From the NCBI RefSeq assembly GCF_019711635.1, contig NZ_JAIGNT010000001.1, forward strand, positions 430,280 through 494,279: 64,000 nt of DNA, written 5' to 3'. This document shows, one piece after another, positions 53,937 through 64,000 of this stretch (position 1 is its first letter; each line of letters starts with the position of its first letter). The position numbers and the translations under genes were made by a program. The notes under the pieces are model-generated. The model made no database searches and was not told the origin of the DNA. It saw only the letters and a program-made list of their open reading frames with translations. This DNA comes from Qipengyuania huizhouensis (GTDB taxonomy: Bacteria > Pseudomonadota > Alphaproteobacteria > Sphingomonadales > Sphingomonadaceae).

Positions 53937-54644
53937 ATGAACCGCCGCGATCTTCTCAAGGGCACGCTTGCCGCGGGAGCCGCCGCCAGCATGGCGGGCC
54001 GCGCTTTTGCCCAGCCCAACCCCACCGCCAGCCGTGACAGCCAGCTTTTCGCCCTCGCCCGCGAGCAACTTGCACGTGTGGGCGACTGGATCTGGAAGAA
54101 AGATATCGTCGGCATCGCCGATTTCGCGCTGCATTCTTCGCAGCAGCGCTTCCATTTCGTCGATTTGGTGAACGAACGGGTCGAAAGCTACCACGTCAGC
54201 CACGGAACGGGCTCCGACAGCGAGCATGACGGCTGGCTCAAGCGCTATTCCAATATCGAAGGTAGCGAGGCGACCAGCCGGGGCGCCTATATGACGCGCA
54301 GCTGGTATACGGGCCGCTACGGCACGTCGATCCGCCTCGATGGTCTCGATCCGACGAATTCCAATGCCCTGCCGCGTGCCATCGTGATGCATGAAGCGGA
54401 ATACGCACGGCCGGAGCATGTCCAGCAATGGGGCCGGCTTGGCCGGTCCAACGGCTGTTTTGCCCTAGGCCCGGAGCAGTTCGACAATGTCCTGTTGAAT
54501 CTGAGCGGCGGCCGCCTGTTGTTTGCCGACAGCATCGGCCTGGCCGCAGACGGCAGCCGTCTGACGCCGCCGATCACGCAAACCGAACTTCTGCGCAACG
54601 AGTATGGCGGGACCTTCGAACGGACCAATCCGGGCGTTTTCTGA
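53937..54644 (+). CDS. Murein L,D-transpeptidase catalytic domain family protein, Tat-exported
   Basis: The 235-aa product begins with a twin-arginine signal (MNRRDLLKGTLAAGAAASMA). The body is a YkuD-like domain of the short murein L,D-transpeptidase group, with the catalytic Cys in GRSNGCFALGPEQF and a preceding conserved His in MHEAEYARPEH. It would cross-link or trim peptidoglycan in the periplasm. The start is ATG 53937. It converges with a second, larger L,D-transpeptidase gene, 24 bases away. Confidence 0.88.
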   Translation: MNRRDLLKGTLAAGAAASMAGRAFAQPNPTASRDSQLFALAREQLARVGDWIWKKDIVGIADFALHSSQQRFHFVDLVNERVESYHVSHGTGSDSEHDGWLKRYSNIEGSEATSRGAYMTRSWYTGRYGTSIRLDGLDPTNSNALPRAIVMHEAEYARPEHVQQWGRLGRSNGCFALGPEQFDNVLLNLSGGRLLFADSIGLAADGSRLTPPITQTELLRNEYGGTFERTNPGVF

Positions 54645-54668
54645 TCACCCGGATTGGCGCGGTTCGGT

Positions 54669-56075
54669 TTAACTGATCTGCATGTCGTCGATTATCTCGA
54701 CGGCTTCCTCGCTGGTTTCGCGGGCCCGGTCGGACACGCGCGGCGCGTCGAGCGCCTTCAGCACCGGCGCGTCGCGGTCGTAGATGTCCTTGAAGGTCTT
54801 CATCTCGCCGTTCACATCGGTCGCCATGGTAAAATAGGTGATATAGACCGGCCACTGCTTCTTCATCGGATAGCGAGTGTATTTGCCGCTCGTGGTAATT
54901 TCCGACACTTCCTGCTGGATCGCCGGAATATCCTCGCGGCTGGTGGCATTGCCCAGCATCGACATGGTCATCGCCAGTTCGCGTGCGCCCTGCACACGGA
55001 TGCAGCCGTGGCTCAGCGCGCGATTGTCCTGGTTGAACAGATGGCGGCTGGGCGTGTCGTGCAGGAAGATCGCGTGCTCGTTCGGCATGTCGAGCTTCAT
55101 CAGGCCGAGCGAGTTCTGCGGGCCGGGCTGCTGGACCACGGTGATCCAGCCATTGGCGCCCTTGGTCGCCTTGTACCCGGCACTGCGGGCCCAAGCCGGG
55201 TTGTTGAGGACCTTTGCCCCCAGACCTTCGCCCTTCACGATCGACTGCGGGACGGTCCATGTCGGATTGTAGATCACAGCCTCGACCATTTCGGCCAGCT
55301 GCGGAGTCGCGGTGCGTCCCGGCTTGCCGACGACGGTGCGGTAGCTCTTGATGATCTTGCCGTTGACCGTCAGGCGCAGCATGTATTCCGGCACGTTGGT
55401 GACGAGATACTGCTTGCCCAGATCCTGCGGCAGCCAGCGCCAGCGGTCCATGTTCGCGCGGATCAGCTTGATGCGCGCAGGATCGGTCGTGGTGGCGAGT
55501 TCTTCGCGCAGCGCCGCATAATCGGGATGGACAGGATTAAGCGAAGCAAGCGTCCCGGTGATGTCGCCGCTGGCCAGCGCATCTTCGAGCAGCTTCCAGG
55601 TCGGCATGCGGTCGGCATCCGGATCGACGACGAACCACTGGCGGCGTGAATCCATTGGCGTGCGCCCGTCGCGCAGGTCTTCGACCATCCAGACGAAAAT
55701 CTCGCTGGCCAGCCGGTTGAGTTCCTCGCCCTCGCCTGCGGCAATGGCTGCCTTCAACTCGGACGCGCGATAGTCCGACGGGTTGAGTCCTTCCGCCTTC
55801 ATGCCGGGAATGAAGGCCAATAGATCTTCCGCCTGGGCAATCGTCCATACGCCCTCGAGCGAGGGGATTTCCTGCACCACCTCGCCGCTCTGCATGCGGA
55901 TATCGCCGAACGCTTCATCAACCGTCCGGCCCGTTCTCGGTTGGGCGGAAGGTGCCGTCTCTTGCGCCTCGGGCTGCGGCAGGATGCTTTCGGGTGCGGC
56001 GTCCTGCGCGCCTGCCGAAGTGGCAAGGATGGCCGCGGTGATCGCGGTGCCTGTGATAATCTTCAAACTTTTCAT
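54669..56075 (-). CDS. L,D-transpeptidase family protein (LdtD/YcbB-like)
   Basis: The 468-aa product has a signal peptide (AILATSAGAQ), a substrate-binding-type N-terminal region with a peptidoglycan-binding-like segment and a YkuD catalytic domain, with SHGCIRVQGARELAM carrying the catalytic Cys. The large insert and layout recall YcbB (LdtD). It forms 3-3 peptidoglycan cross-links. It is the second L,D-transpeptidase of this locus, on the opposite strand. It is preceded by a divergent DMT transporter gene. Confidence 0.93.
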   Translation of the reverse strand: MKSLKIITGTAITAAILATSAGAQDAAPESILPQPEAQETAPSAQPRTGRTVDEAFGDIRMQSGEVVQEIPSLEGVWTIAQAEDLLAFIPGMKAEGLNPSDYRASELKAAIAAGEGEELNRLASEIFVWMVEDLRDGRTPMDSRRQWFVVDPDADRMPTWKLLEDALASGDITGTLASLNPVHPDYAALREELATTTDPARIKLIRANMDRWRWLPQDLGKQYLVTNVPEYMLRLTVNGKIIKSYRTVVGKPGRTATPQLAEMVEAVIYNPTWTVPQSIVKGEGLGAKVLNNPAWARSAGYKATKGANGWITVVQQPGPQNSLGLMKLDMPNEHAIFLHDTPSRHLFNQDNRALSHGCIRVQGARELAMTMSMLGNATSREDIPAIQQEVSEITTSGKYTRYPMKKQWPVYITYFTMATDVNGEMKTFKDIYDRDAPVLKALDAPRVSDRARETSEEAVEIIDDMQIS

Positions 56076-56210
56076 ATTGGCCCACCAGAAATGCCGGGAA
56101 CGGGAAAAGGTCCCGCTTAATCGGCGCTATCCACTATAAACTTTCCAACACAATCGGCGATCCCGGCTTACCCACTGCTGAACCGGGTGACGCATGCGCC
56201 GGAGCGCCCT

Positions 56211-57110
56211 ATGGCAGGAAGAATGAGCGCCAGCGACCCTTCGATCAAGCCGATCCTGGCTGCCCTGGCAGGCATCGCGCTCTATTCCGCCATGGACGCG
56301 GTGATGAAGAGCGCCAGCATCGCGATCGGAGCCTATAGCGCCTATCTCCTGCGCTGCGCGATCGGGTTTGCCATCATCGCCCCCATCTGGTGGTGGCGGG
56401 GAGGCAAGCTGCCGGTTCGGGCCGTCTGGCGGGTTCATCTTGTCCGCGGAGTGGTGGTCGCCTTCATGGGCTGGACCTTCTTCGCCTCGCTCGTCCATCT
56501 GCCTCTGGCAGAAGCGATCGCAATCAGCTTCGTCGCGCCGCTGATCGCACTCTATCTTTCCGCCATCCTGCTCGGCGAACAGATCGAACGGCGCGCAGTG
56601 GTGGCCGCCCTGCTGGGCCTTGCAGGCGTTATCGTGATCGTCGGCGACCGCCTTGGACGCCAGACGATGACCGACGACGCGGCCAAAGGACTGGCATTGA
56701 TCGGCATTTCGGCGATTCTCTACGCCTGGAACCTCGTTCTCCAGCGGCAGCAGGCGCTGGTCGCCGGACCGGCAGAGGTCAGCACGTTCCAGAACGGCAT
56801 CGTCACCTTGGTCCTGCTTGCCGGTGCGCCCTTCCTCCTCGAATGGCCCGAAACCCGCGCATGGCTGGAAATCGGCGCCGGCGCGCTGCTGGCGGTAGGA
56901 GCCGCACTGTTCTTCGCCTGGGCCTATGCCCGCGCGCAGGCGCAGCAACTCGTTCCGATAGAATATACCGGCTTCCTCTGGGCATCGCTCTTCGGCTGGC
57001 TCTATTTCGGGGAGGGCGTCAGCGGCACGACCATCATCGGCGCGCTGTTGATTGTCGCAGGGTGCTGGATTGCGACCCGCAGGCGGCGACCCGAGCAGAC
57101 CGCGCTCTAG
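56211..57110 (+). CDS. DMT superfamily (EamA) transporter
   Basis: The 299-aa protein has ten hydrophobic helices and two EamA repeats: an early ALYSAMDAVMKSASIAIGAY and a repeat containing LAEAIAISFVAPLIALYLSAILLGE and YTGFLWASLFGWLYFGEGV. Such transporters export amino acids or other small molecules. The start is ATG 56211, preceded by GGAG; a GTG at 56187 and an ATG at 56223 are less good. It diverges from the L,D-transpeptidase and converges with a 38-aa gene. Confidence 0.88.
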   Translation: MAGRMSASDPSIKPILAALAGIALYSAMDAVMKSASIAIGAYSAYLLRCAIGFAIIAPIWWWRGGKLPVRAVWRVHLVRGVVVAFMGWTFFASLVHLPLAEAIAISFVAPLIALYLSAILLGEQIERRAVVAALLGLAGVIVIVGDRLGRQTMTDDAAKGLALIGISAILYAWNLVLQRQQALVAGPAEVSTFQNGIVTLVLLAGAPFLLEWPETRAWLEIGAGALLAVGAALFFAWAYARAQAQQLVPIEYTGFLWASLFGWLYFGEGVSGTTIIGALLIVAGCWIATRRRRPEQTAL

Positions 57111-57163
57111 CGCTGGGCGCTGGCTACCGCGGGTGCAGGTGCGGCTTCGCCGGCTGGAGCTTC

Positions 57164-57280
57164 TCAGCCCGCAAAGGTGAAGGCTGCGGTAAACATACCG
57201 GCCACACCGAGGGCAGCAGCGACAACAGCGAGACGAAGGGGTCGGTGCGACTTGTCCGTCGCGTCCAGCGGGCCACTCAT
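57164..57280 (-). CDS. 38-aa single-helix membrane peptide
   Basis: A 39-codon frame with a strong GAGGAGAGGA ribosome site. The peptide is a short polar N-terminus (MSGPLDATDKSHRPL) followed by one hydrophobic helix (AVVAAALGVAGMFTAAFTF). No family is known. It lies between the DMT transporter and acnA, diverging from the latter. The excellent ribosome site and clean helix support it as a real small membrane protein; a very long antisense frame through acnA ends here and is not considered coding. Confidence 0.6.
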   Translation of the reverse strand: MSGPLDATDKSHRPLRLAVVAAALGVAGMFTAAFTFAG

Positions 57281-57508
57281 GGTTCCTCTCCTCATCGGGC
57301 CGCGCGCTATCGCCATTATCGACCGTGCGCGCCATTTGCCCCAATTTTGCCTTAATAAGCGCTGAAGAGCCGTCCGGGTTCCCGCCGAAGCGTTTCCGGA
57401 AGGCGGCGACCCTTGATTTTTTGCCCGCCACAGCGCACAGGCGCGGCACATTTGGCCGCCCTGCCCATTGGTGGTGTGACGGCTCCAGAAAGAAAGGATT
57501 TCTCCCGC

Positions 57509-60184
<2,676 letters not shown>

Positions 60185-60204
60185 GGCAGGGTCAGGATAA
60201 CGAG

Positions 60205-60235
60205 AAAGGGTGGCTCCGCGAGGGGCCGCCCTTTT
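60205..60235 (+). terminator. acnA terminator
   Basis: A 13-bp stem (AAAGGGTGGCTCC with GGGGCCGCCCTTT, two G-U pairs) capped by a GCGA tetraloop is followed by TTTTCGTTT, immediately after acnA and before the converging ruvB end. Confidence 0.85.
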
Positions 60236-60245
60236 CGTTTGCGCC

Positions 60246-61271
60246 TTACTTGTCGAACATGTCCGTCTGCGGCTTACTCGGTGGGGCGATCCCCAGGTGC
60301 TCCCACCCGCCATCGTTGAGCATGCGGCCACGAGCGGTGCGGGCAATCAGGCCGAGCTGGATCAGGTAAGGCTCAATCACCTCTTCCACCGTATCGCGCG
60401 GTTCCGACAGGCCTGCGGCGAGCGTTTCCACGCCCACCGGACCGCCCTTGTAGGTGGTGGCGATCATGGTGAGATAGCGCCGGTCCATCGCATCGAGGCC
60501 CAGCCGATCGACCTCGAGCCGGGTCAGCGCCTCGTCGGCGACCCGCGTGGTAACGGTCGGTTCGCCCAGAACGCTGGCAAAGTCGCGCACGCGCCGCATC
60601 AGGCGGCCCGCGACACGCGGCGTTCCGCGCGAACGGCGGGCGATTTCGCGCGCGCCGCCCTCGTCGATTCCCATTCCCAGCAGGCCAGCGCCGCGGGTGA
60701 CGACCCTGAGCAATTCGTCCTCGGTATAGAAATTGAGGCGCACCGGGATGCCGAACCGGTCGCGCAAGGGCGTGGTGAGCAGACCCTGCCGCGTGGTCGC
60801 GCCGACCAGCGTGAAGGGCGGCAGGTCGATCCGCACGCTTCGCGCTGACGGCCCCTCGCCGATGATGATGTCGAGCGCGCGGTCCTCCATCGCCGGATAG
60901 AGCACCTCCTCGACCACCGGATTGAGCCGGTGGATCTCGTCGATGAATAATACGTCGTTGGGTTCGAGATTGGTCAGCAGAGCGGCAAGGTCGCCCGCCT
61001 TGGCGATCACCGGCCCGGAAGTGGCGCGGAAGCCGACACCCAGTTCCCTGGAGACGATCTGCGCCAGCGTGGTCTTGCCGAGGCCTGGAGGTCCGAAGAA
61101 CAGCACGTGGTCCATCGCCTCGCCGCGCCCGCGCGCCGCCTCGATAAACACGCGAAGGTTCTCGCGCGCTGCCTTCTGCCCGACGAATTCGGCAAGGGAC
61201 TTCGGCCGCAGCGCCGCATCCGGGTCTTCCGGCTGCCGGTCAGGCGAATGGAGGGGGACGGGTTCTGTCAA
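60246..61271 (-). CDS. ruvB: Holliday junction branch migration ATPase RuvB
   Basis: RuvB is the hexameric motor that drives branch migration with RuvA. The 341-aa product has Walker A ([11 protein letters not shown]), Walker B (LFIDEIHRL), the sensor region and the C-terminal winged helix ([12 protein letters not shown]). It overlaps the upstream small zinc-ribbon gene by four bases. Unlike the usual ruvC-ruvA-ruvB operon, ruvA is separated from ruvB here by a GIY-YIG element and that small gene. Confidence 0.98.
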   Translation of the reverse strand: MTEPVPLHSPDRQPEDPDAALRPKSLAEFVGQKAARENLRVFIEAARGRGEAMDHVLFFGPPGLGKTTLAQIVSRELGVGFRATSGPVIAKAGDLAALLTNLEPNDVLFIDEIHRLNPVVEEVLYPAMEDRALDIIIGEGPSARSVRIDLPPFTLVGATTRQGLLTTPLRDRFGIPVRLNFYTEDELLRVVTRGAGLLGMGIDEGGAREIARRSRGTPRVAGRLMRRVRDFASVLGEPTVTTRVADEALTRLEVDRLGLDAMDRRYLTMIATTYKGGPVGVETLAAGLSEPRDTVEEVIEPYLIQLGLIARTARGRMLNDGGWEHLGIAPPSKPQTDMFDK

Positions 61272-61555
61272 GTGACGATCCCTGAAGTCAGGTCACTTCC
61301 ACAACGCGAACAGGTTTTCTCGGGCCAGTGCCGCTTAGCAAGTCTGTTCTTTCTCTCGCCGCGGTCTTCGAACATGAGGGGTTTTTTGCACGACGGGCAT
61401 GCCAACGAAAGCGTCTTGTAAAGAGCGAACCAAATCAGAGCTATCGGTAGGAGGAGCAACCCCTGATCGATGTCACTGAACTTGATGGGAATGCCCGAGA
61501 CAAAGGCTAGCAGCCCTACCACGATCCAGAAGACAGCAATCCGATACGGAGACAT
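61268..61555 (-). CDS. Small membrane protein with zinc-ribbon-like cysteines
   Basis: The 95-aa protein has two hydrophobic helices (about 5-22 and 30-48) followed by a cytoplasmic region with CPSC and CSRCG, four cysteines in zinc-ribbon spacing, about 32 residues apart. No family is recognised. The stop overlaps the ruvB start, so the two are translationally coupled. Its own ATG overlaps the stop of a 21-codon frame upstream (TGATG). The link to RuvB suggests co-expression, not shared function. Confidence 0.65.
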   Translation of the reverse strand: MSPYRIAVFWIVVGLLAFVSGIPIKFSDIDQGLLLLPIALIWFALYKTLSLACPSCKKPLMFEDRGERKNRLAKRHWPEKTCSRCGSDLTSGIVT

Positions 61556-61656
61556 CAGAAAGGACTCGTGTAGCTGCGCTGTTGTAGCTTAGCGTGGGCG
61601 GTTATTTCGGAGAGGTCCATTGCGACGCCCTCAAACGGATGATGGGTCGGCGAGTT

Positions 61657-61682
61657 GGATGCTGAAACGAGTTCAGCATGAC
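61657..61682. repeat. REP-like palindrome, 34 bases left of the GIY-YIG element
   Basis: ATGCTGAA and TTCAGCAT form an 8-bp stem around ACGAG, followed by GAC (GTC on the other strand). It has the same 8+5+8 design as the repeats at 61716 and 62085 but a different stem sequence, i.e. a related subfamily. Confidence 0.75.
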
Positions 61683-61715
61683 TATTGGCGGTTGCGTCCG
61701 GAACGGGCCTTTTAT

Positions 61716-61749
61716 CGTCACCCTGAACTTGTTTCAGGGTCCATTTTTC
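61716..61749 (+). repeat. Left 34-bp terminal inverted repeat of the GIY-YIG element
   Basis: Contains the stem ACCCTGAA/TTCAGGGT around CTTGT, with GTC in front and CCATTTTTC behind. It is the inverse of 62085-62118, differing at one position. Confidence 0.85.
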
Positions 61750-61764
61750 GGCTCGCCCGGAAGC

Positions 61765-62100
61765 ATGCGGAGCGAGCGTAACCCTTGCGTCTATATCCTT
61801 GCCAGCCAGCCGCGCGGAACGCTCTATATCGGCGTTACCAGTGATCTGATGAAGCGGCTTTACGAGCACCGGAACGGTATCATGGGTGGTTTCACCACGC
61901 GCTACCACGTCCACCGGCTCGTTCACTTCGAGATGTTCGGCGACATGGAGCAGACAATCCTGCGCGAAAAGCAGTTGAAACGCTGGCATCGCCAGTGGAA
62001 GATCAATCTGGTCGAGCGGGACAATCCACATTGGGAGGACCTGGCGCTTGGGTTTGGCTTCGGGCCGCTTGTTTTGAGCGGTCGGAAAAATGGATCCTGA
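61765..62100 (+). CDS. GIY-YIG nuclease family protein
   Basis: The 111-aa protein is a single GIY-YIG nuclease domain. The GIY-like strand is VYILAS (9-14), YIG is at 21-23, the conserved Arg in DLMKRLYEHR is near residue 31, and the REKQLKRWHRQWK helix follows. Such small proteins (UPF0213-type) are predicted DNA endonucleases. It starts at ATG 61765, inside the repeat-bounded unit, and its stop codon lies inside the right repeat, so gene and repeat end are physically fused. It is antisense to ruvA and ruvB. Confidence 0.92.
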   Translation: MRSERNPCVYILASQPRGTLYIGVTSDLMKRLYEHRNGIMGGFTTRYHVHRLVHFEMFGDMEQTILREKQLKRWHRQWKINLVERDNPHWEDLALGFGFGPLVLSGRKNGS

Positions 62101-62118
62101 AACAAGTTCAGGGTGACG
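62085..62118 (-). repeat. Right 34-bp terminal inverted repeat of the GIY-YIG element
   Basis: The inverted copy of the left repeat, with the same hairpin (ACCCTGAA/TTCAGGGT). It overlaps the last codons and the TGA stop of the GIY-YIG gene. Confidence 0.85.
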
Positions 62119-62138
62119 GGAAGGATAGGTGGTCCGGC

Positions 62139-62738
62139 TCATCCCGCCGCCTTCTTCAGCGCGACCCGGATCAGCTCGCCTTCGCTCGCGCCCTCGCCCA
62201 ACTCGCCCTGCGCCGCCGCCACTGCGCGCGCGGCCACGGCGGGCTTGAAGCCGAGGTTCTCCAGCGCGCTCACGGCATCGGCACTTGCACCGCCCACCGG
62301 AAGCGCGGCAGCCGCCGTTCCCGTGCCCGATGCGGGCAGTGCTCCGGCCTTGTCTTTCAATTCGTTGACGATTCGCCCGGCCAGCTTCGGCCCCACGCCC
62401 TGCGCGCGCGCCACGGTGGCGGCATCGCCCCGGGCGCAGGCCTGCTGCAGCTCGCCGGTTGAAAGCGCCGAGAGGATCGCCAGCGCGACCTTGCTGCCTA
62501 CGCCCTGCACCTGCGTGAGCAGGCGGAACCAGTCACGCTCCGCCGCCTCGGCGAAGCCGAGCAGCCGCATGTCGTTTTCCGAAACCTGCAGGTCGGTATA
62601 GACGGTGCAGGCTTCCCCCTCGCCCAGAGCGGCGAGCGTCTTCGACGAACAATGGACGAGATAGCCGACACCCGAGACGTCGATCACCGCCCAGTCGGCG
62701 CCGGTTTCGTCGAGCAGGCCCTTGAGCTTCGCTATCAT
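62139..62738 (-). CDS. ruvA: Holliday junction DNA-binding protein RuvA
   Basis: RuvA binds the four-way junction and loads RuvB. The 199-aa product has the OB-fold N-terminal domain ([11 protein letters not shown] to about residue 65), two helix-hairpin-helix motifs ([13 protein letters not shown] and [13 protein letters not shown]) and the C-terminal RuvB-binding domain ([17 protein letters not shown]). It is divergent from aroC. It is normally followed by ruvB; here the element and one gene lie between them. No ruvC is visible in this window. Confidence 0.98.
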   Translation of the reverse strand: MIAKLKGLLDETGADWAVIDVSGVGYLVHCSSKTLAALGEGEACTVYTDLQVSENDMRLLGFAEAAERDWFRLLTQVQGVGSKVALAILSALSTGELQQACARGDAATVARAQGVGPKLAGRIVNELKDKAGALPASGTGTAAAALPVGGASADAVSALENLGFKPAVAARAVAAAQGELGEGASEGELIRVALKKAAG

Positions 62739-62833
62739 GGGGTTTCCTTGGGCATGCTTTGTTCTTGCCCCTCAAGAAGGTTTTGGTCCAGCACGAATGG
62801 ACACGCGCCCACAGTTGCGACAGACAGAAGTTC

Positions 62834-63901
62834 ATGAGCTGGAACACATTCGGACGCGTGCTGCGCTTTACAACCTGGGGAGAAAGCCACGGAGCCGCGA
62901 TAGGCGCGGTGGTCGATGGGTGCCCGCCGGGGATCGATCTGGCGGAAACCGACATTCAACCCTTCCTCGATGCGCGCAAGCCGGGACAGAACAAGTTCAC
63001 CACCCAGCGCAAGGAGCCGGACGAGGTTCGCATCCTGTCGGGCGTGTTCGAGGGGAAGACCACGGGTACTCCCATCAGCCTGCTGATCGAAAACACCGAT
63101 CAGCGGTCCAAGGACTATTCCGAGATCGCCAATACCTATCGCCCCGGTCATGCCGACTATGCCTATGACGCGAAATATGGGCTTAGGGACTATCGCGGTG
63201 GCGGACGCAGCAGCGCGCGCGAGACGGCGATGCGGGTGGCGGCGGGCGCGGTGGCGCGGAAGGTCATCCCTGGCGTAAGCATCCTCGCCTATGTCGCCGA
63301 AATTGGCGGCGACCGGATCGACCCAGCCAATTTCGACCGCGACGAAATTGCGCGCAATCCCTTCTGGTGTCCCGATGCAGCGGCGGCGAAACGGTGGGAA
63401 GCACTGGTCGACGATGCGCGGAAGGCCGGATCCTCGCTCGGCGCGGTGGTCGAATGCGTGGCGGAAGGCGTTCCCGCAGGCTGGGGCGCGCCGATCTATG
63501 CGAAACTCGATAGCGATCTGGCGGCTGGCATGATGAGCATCAACGCGGTCAAGGGCGTCGAGATCGGCGATGGCTTCGACGCCGCACGCCTGACCGGCGA
63601 GCAGAATGCCGATGCCATGTCACCCGGTGAGAATGGTCCGGAATTCGCCGCCAATCACGCAGGAGGTATCGCTGGCGGCATCTCGACCGGCCAGCCGGTG
63701 GTCTGCCGCGTGGCTTTCAAGCCGACCAGTTCGATCCTGACCCCGGTGGCCAGTATCGACCGGCAGGGCGAGGCGACCGAAGTCCGCACCAAGGGCCGCC
63801 ACGACCCCTGCGTCGGCATCCGCGGCACGCCGGTAGTCGAGGCGATGATGGCACTGGTGCTGGCTGATCACAAGCTGCTGCACCGGGGGCAATGTGGGTA
63901 G
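62834..63901 (+). CDS. aroC: Chorismate synthase AroC
   Basis: AroC makes chorismate from EPSP using reduced FMN, the last step of the shikimate pathway. The 355-aa product starts [20 protein letters not shown] and has the [20 protein letters not shown] and [13 protein letters not shown] motifs. The start is ATG 62834, since an upstream in-frame start does not match the family. It diverges from ruvA. pheA, elsewhere in this window, uses the product of this pathway. Confidence 0.98.
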   Translation: MSWNTFGRVLRFTTWGESHGAAIGAVVDGCPPGIDLAETDIQPFLDARKPGQNKFTTQRKEPDEVRILSGVFEGKTTGTPISLLIENTDQRSKDYSEIANTYRPGHADYAYDAKYGLRDYRGGGRSSARETAMRVAAGAVARKVIPGVSILAYVAEIGGDRIDPANFDRDEIARNPFWCPDAAAAKRWEALVDDARKAGSSLGAVVECVAEGVPAGWGAPIYAKLDSDLAAGMMSINAVKGVEIGDGFDAARLTGEQNADAMSPGENGPEFAANHAGGIAGGISTGQPVVCRVAFKPTSSILTPVASIDRQGEATEVRTKGRHDPCVGIRGTPVVEAMMALVLADHKLLHRGQCG

Positions 63902-64000
63902 CGGACTGTTTGCTGACGACGCCTGTGTGGACGGCTCTCCGTTGGCAAGGGATAATTTGAACTGAGCTTAGCTTGTTGAGGCGCCCATGTGTCCGGCCTT
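63902..64000. other. Downstream region of aroC; possible start of a further gene
   Basis: About 100 bases to the window edge. A GAGG followed by ATG near 63988 could be the beginning of a next gene, but only four codons are present, so it cannot be judged. No strong terminator is visible. Confidence 0.25.

Larger units (their letters stand above)
61716..62118. mobile_element. Candidate REP-bounded GIY-YIG element inserted between ruvA and ruvB
   Basis: A 403-bp unit: a 34-bp repeat at 61716-61749, a GIY-YIG gene at 61765-62100, and the inverted copy of the repeat at 62085-62118, with a single mismatch. Each terminal repeat holds a REP-like hairpin. The unit lies 21 bases from the ruvA stop, on the opposite strand, and splits the normally contiguous ruvA-ruvB. 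No target-site duplication was identified. The structure is seen directly; mobility is inferred. Confidence 0.6.

Noticed and set aside
61555..62142. A 195-codon minus-strand frame through the GIY-YIG element
   Set aside because: The peptide HPELVSGS-type stretches in it are translations of the REP palindromes, and most of the rest is antisense to the nuclease gene.

Overview
The window is a chromosomal segment of a high-GC alphaproteobacterium. The gene set points to Sphingomonadales, most likely Erythrobacteraceae: an alphaproteobacterial SspB, a short membrane-anchored cytochrome c, a glycine-rich S41 lipoprotein protease, DUF3008, DUF427, DUF962 and DUF3429 proteins, a DUF4402 chaperone-usher locus, and GTCA-headed palindromic repeats. 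This placement comes from recognised families, not from a database search. Most of the window is ordinary core genome with tightly packed, often overlapping genes; the accessory elements are small.

Layout. 1-3.3 kb: hisH (partial) and hisB on the minus strand, diverging from sspB, an unknown gene, gmk and a PilZ protein. 3.4-12.6 kb: an acyl-CoA catabolic locus with a minus-strand operon (two acyl-CoA dehydrogenases and an SDR) and a plus-strand operon (SDR, MFS transporter, ACAD11-type dehydrogenase, Zn alcohol dehydrogenase, APH-type kinase). The dehydrogenase and kinase look like the two halves of eukaryotic ACAD11, which suggests 4-hydroxyacyl-CoA breakdown. 12.6-22 kb: dapD, then small and envelope genes (M19 dipeptidase, DUF427, DoxX-like, SWIB, PEBP, S41 protease, DUF962, DUF3429, lipoprotein). 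22-28.7 kb: many small and stress-type genes: a LuxR-type protein with a C-terminal membrane helix, HPF, cold-shock protein, dodecin, a frameshifted helix-turn-helix gene with a heptad-repeat tail, YbaY, and a CDF transporter. 28.9-33.4 kb: DUF2726, a less GC-rich AlbA_2 regulator gene, and a TPP-riboswitch operon ending in thiC.

33.6-40 kb: a chaperone-usher pilus locus with four DUF4402 pilin-like proteins, a PapD-like chaperone and a large usher, followed by tRNA-Gln. 40.3-57.1 kb: core genes including Ppx/GppA, rlmE, cytochrome c, pheA, an OmpA protein, isoaspartyl peptidase, a mechanosensitive channel, an SDR, DUF885, a CorA/ZntB transporter, ispG, a histone-deacetylase-family hydrolase, two convergent L,D-transpeptidases and a DMT transporter. 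57.1-64 kb: acnA, ruvB, a small membrane zinc-ribbon gene, a GIY-YIG nuclease gene, ruvA and aroC.

The most unusual structure is between ruvA and ruvB. A single GIY-YIG nuclease gene, antisense to the ruv genes, is bracketed by near-perfect 34-bp inverted repeats, each built around a REP-like palindrome. Two related palindromes lie elsewhere, one next to this element and one near 28.8 kb. It resembles a compact nuclease-plus-repeat unit inserted into the ruvAB operon, comparable in layout to REP-associated transposase systems but with a different enzyme. No CRISPR array, rRNA gene or recognisable insertion sequence was seen.
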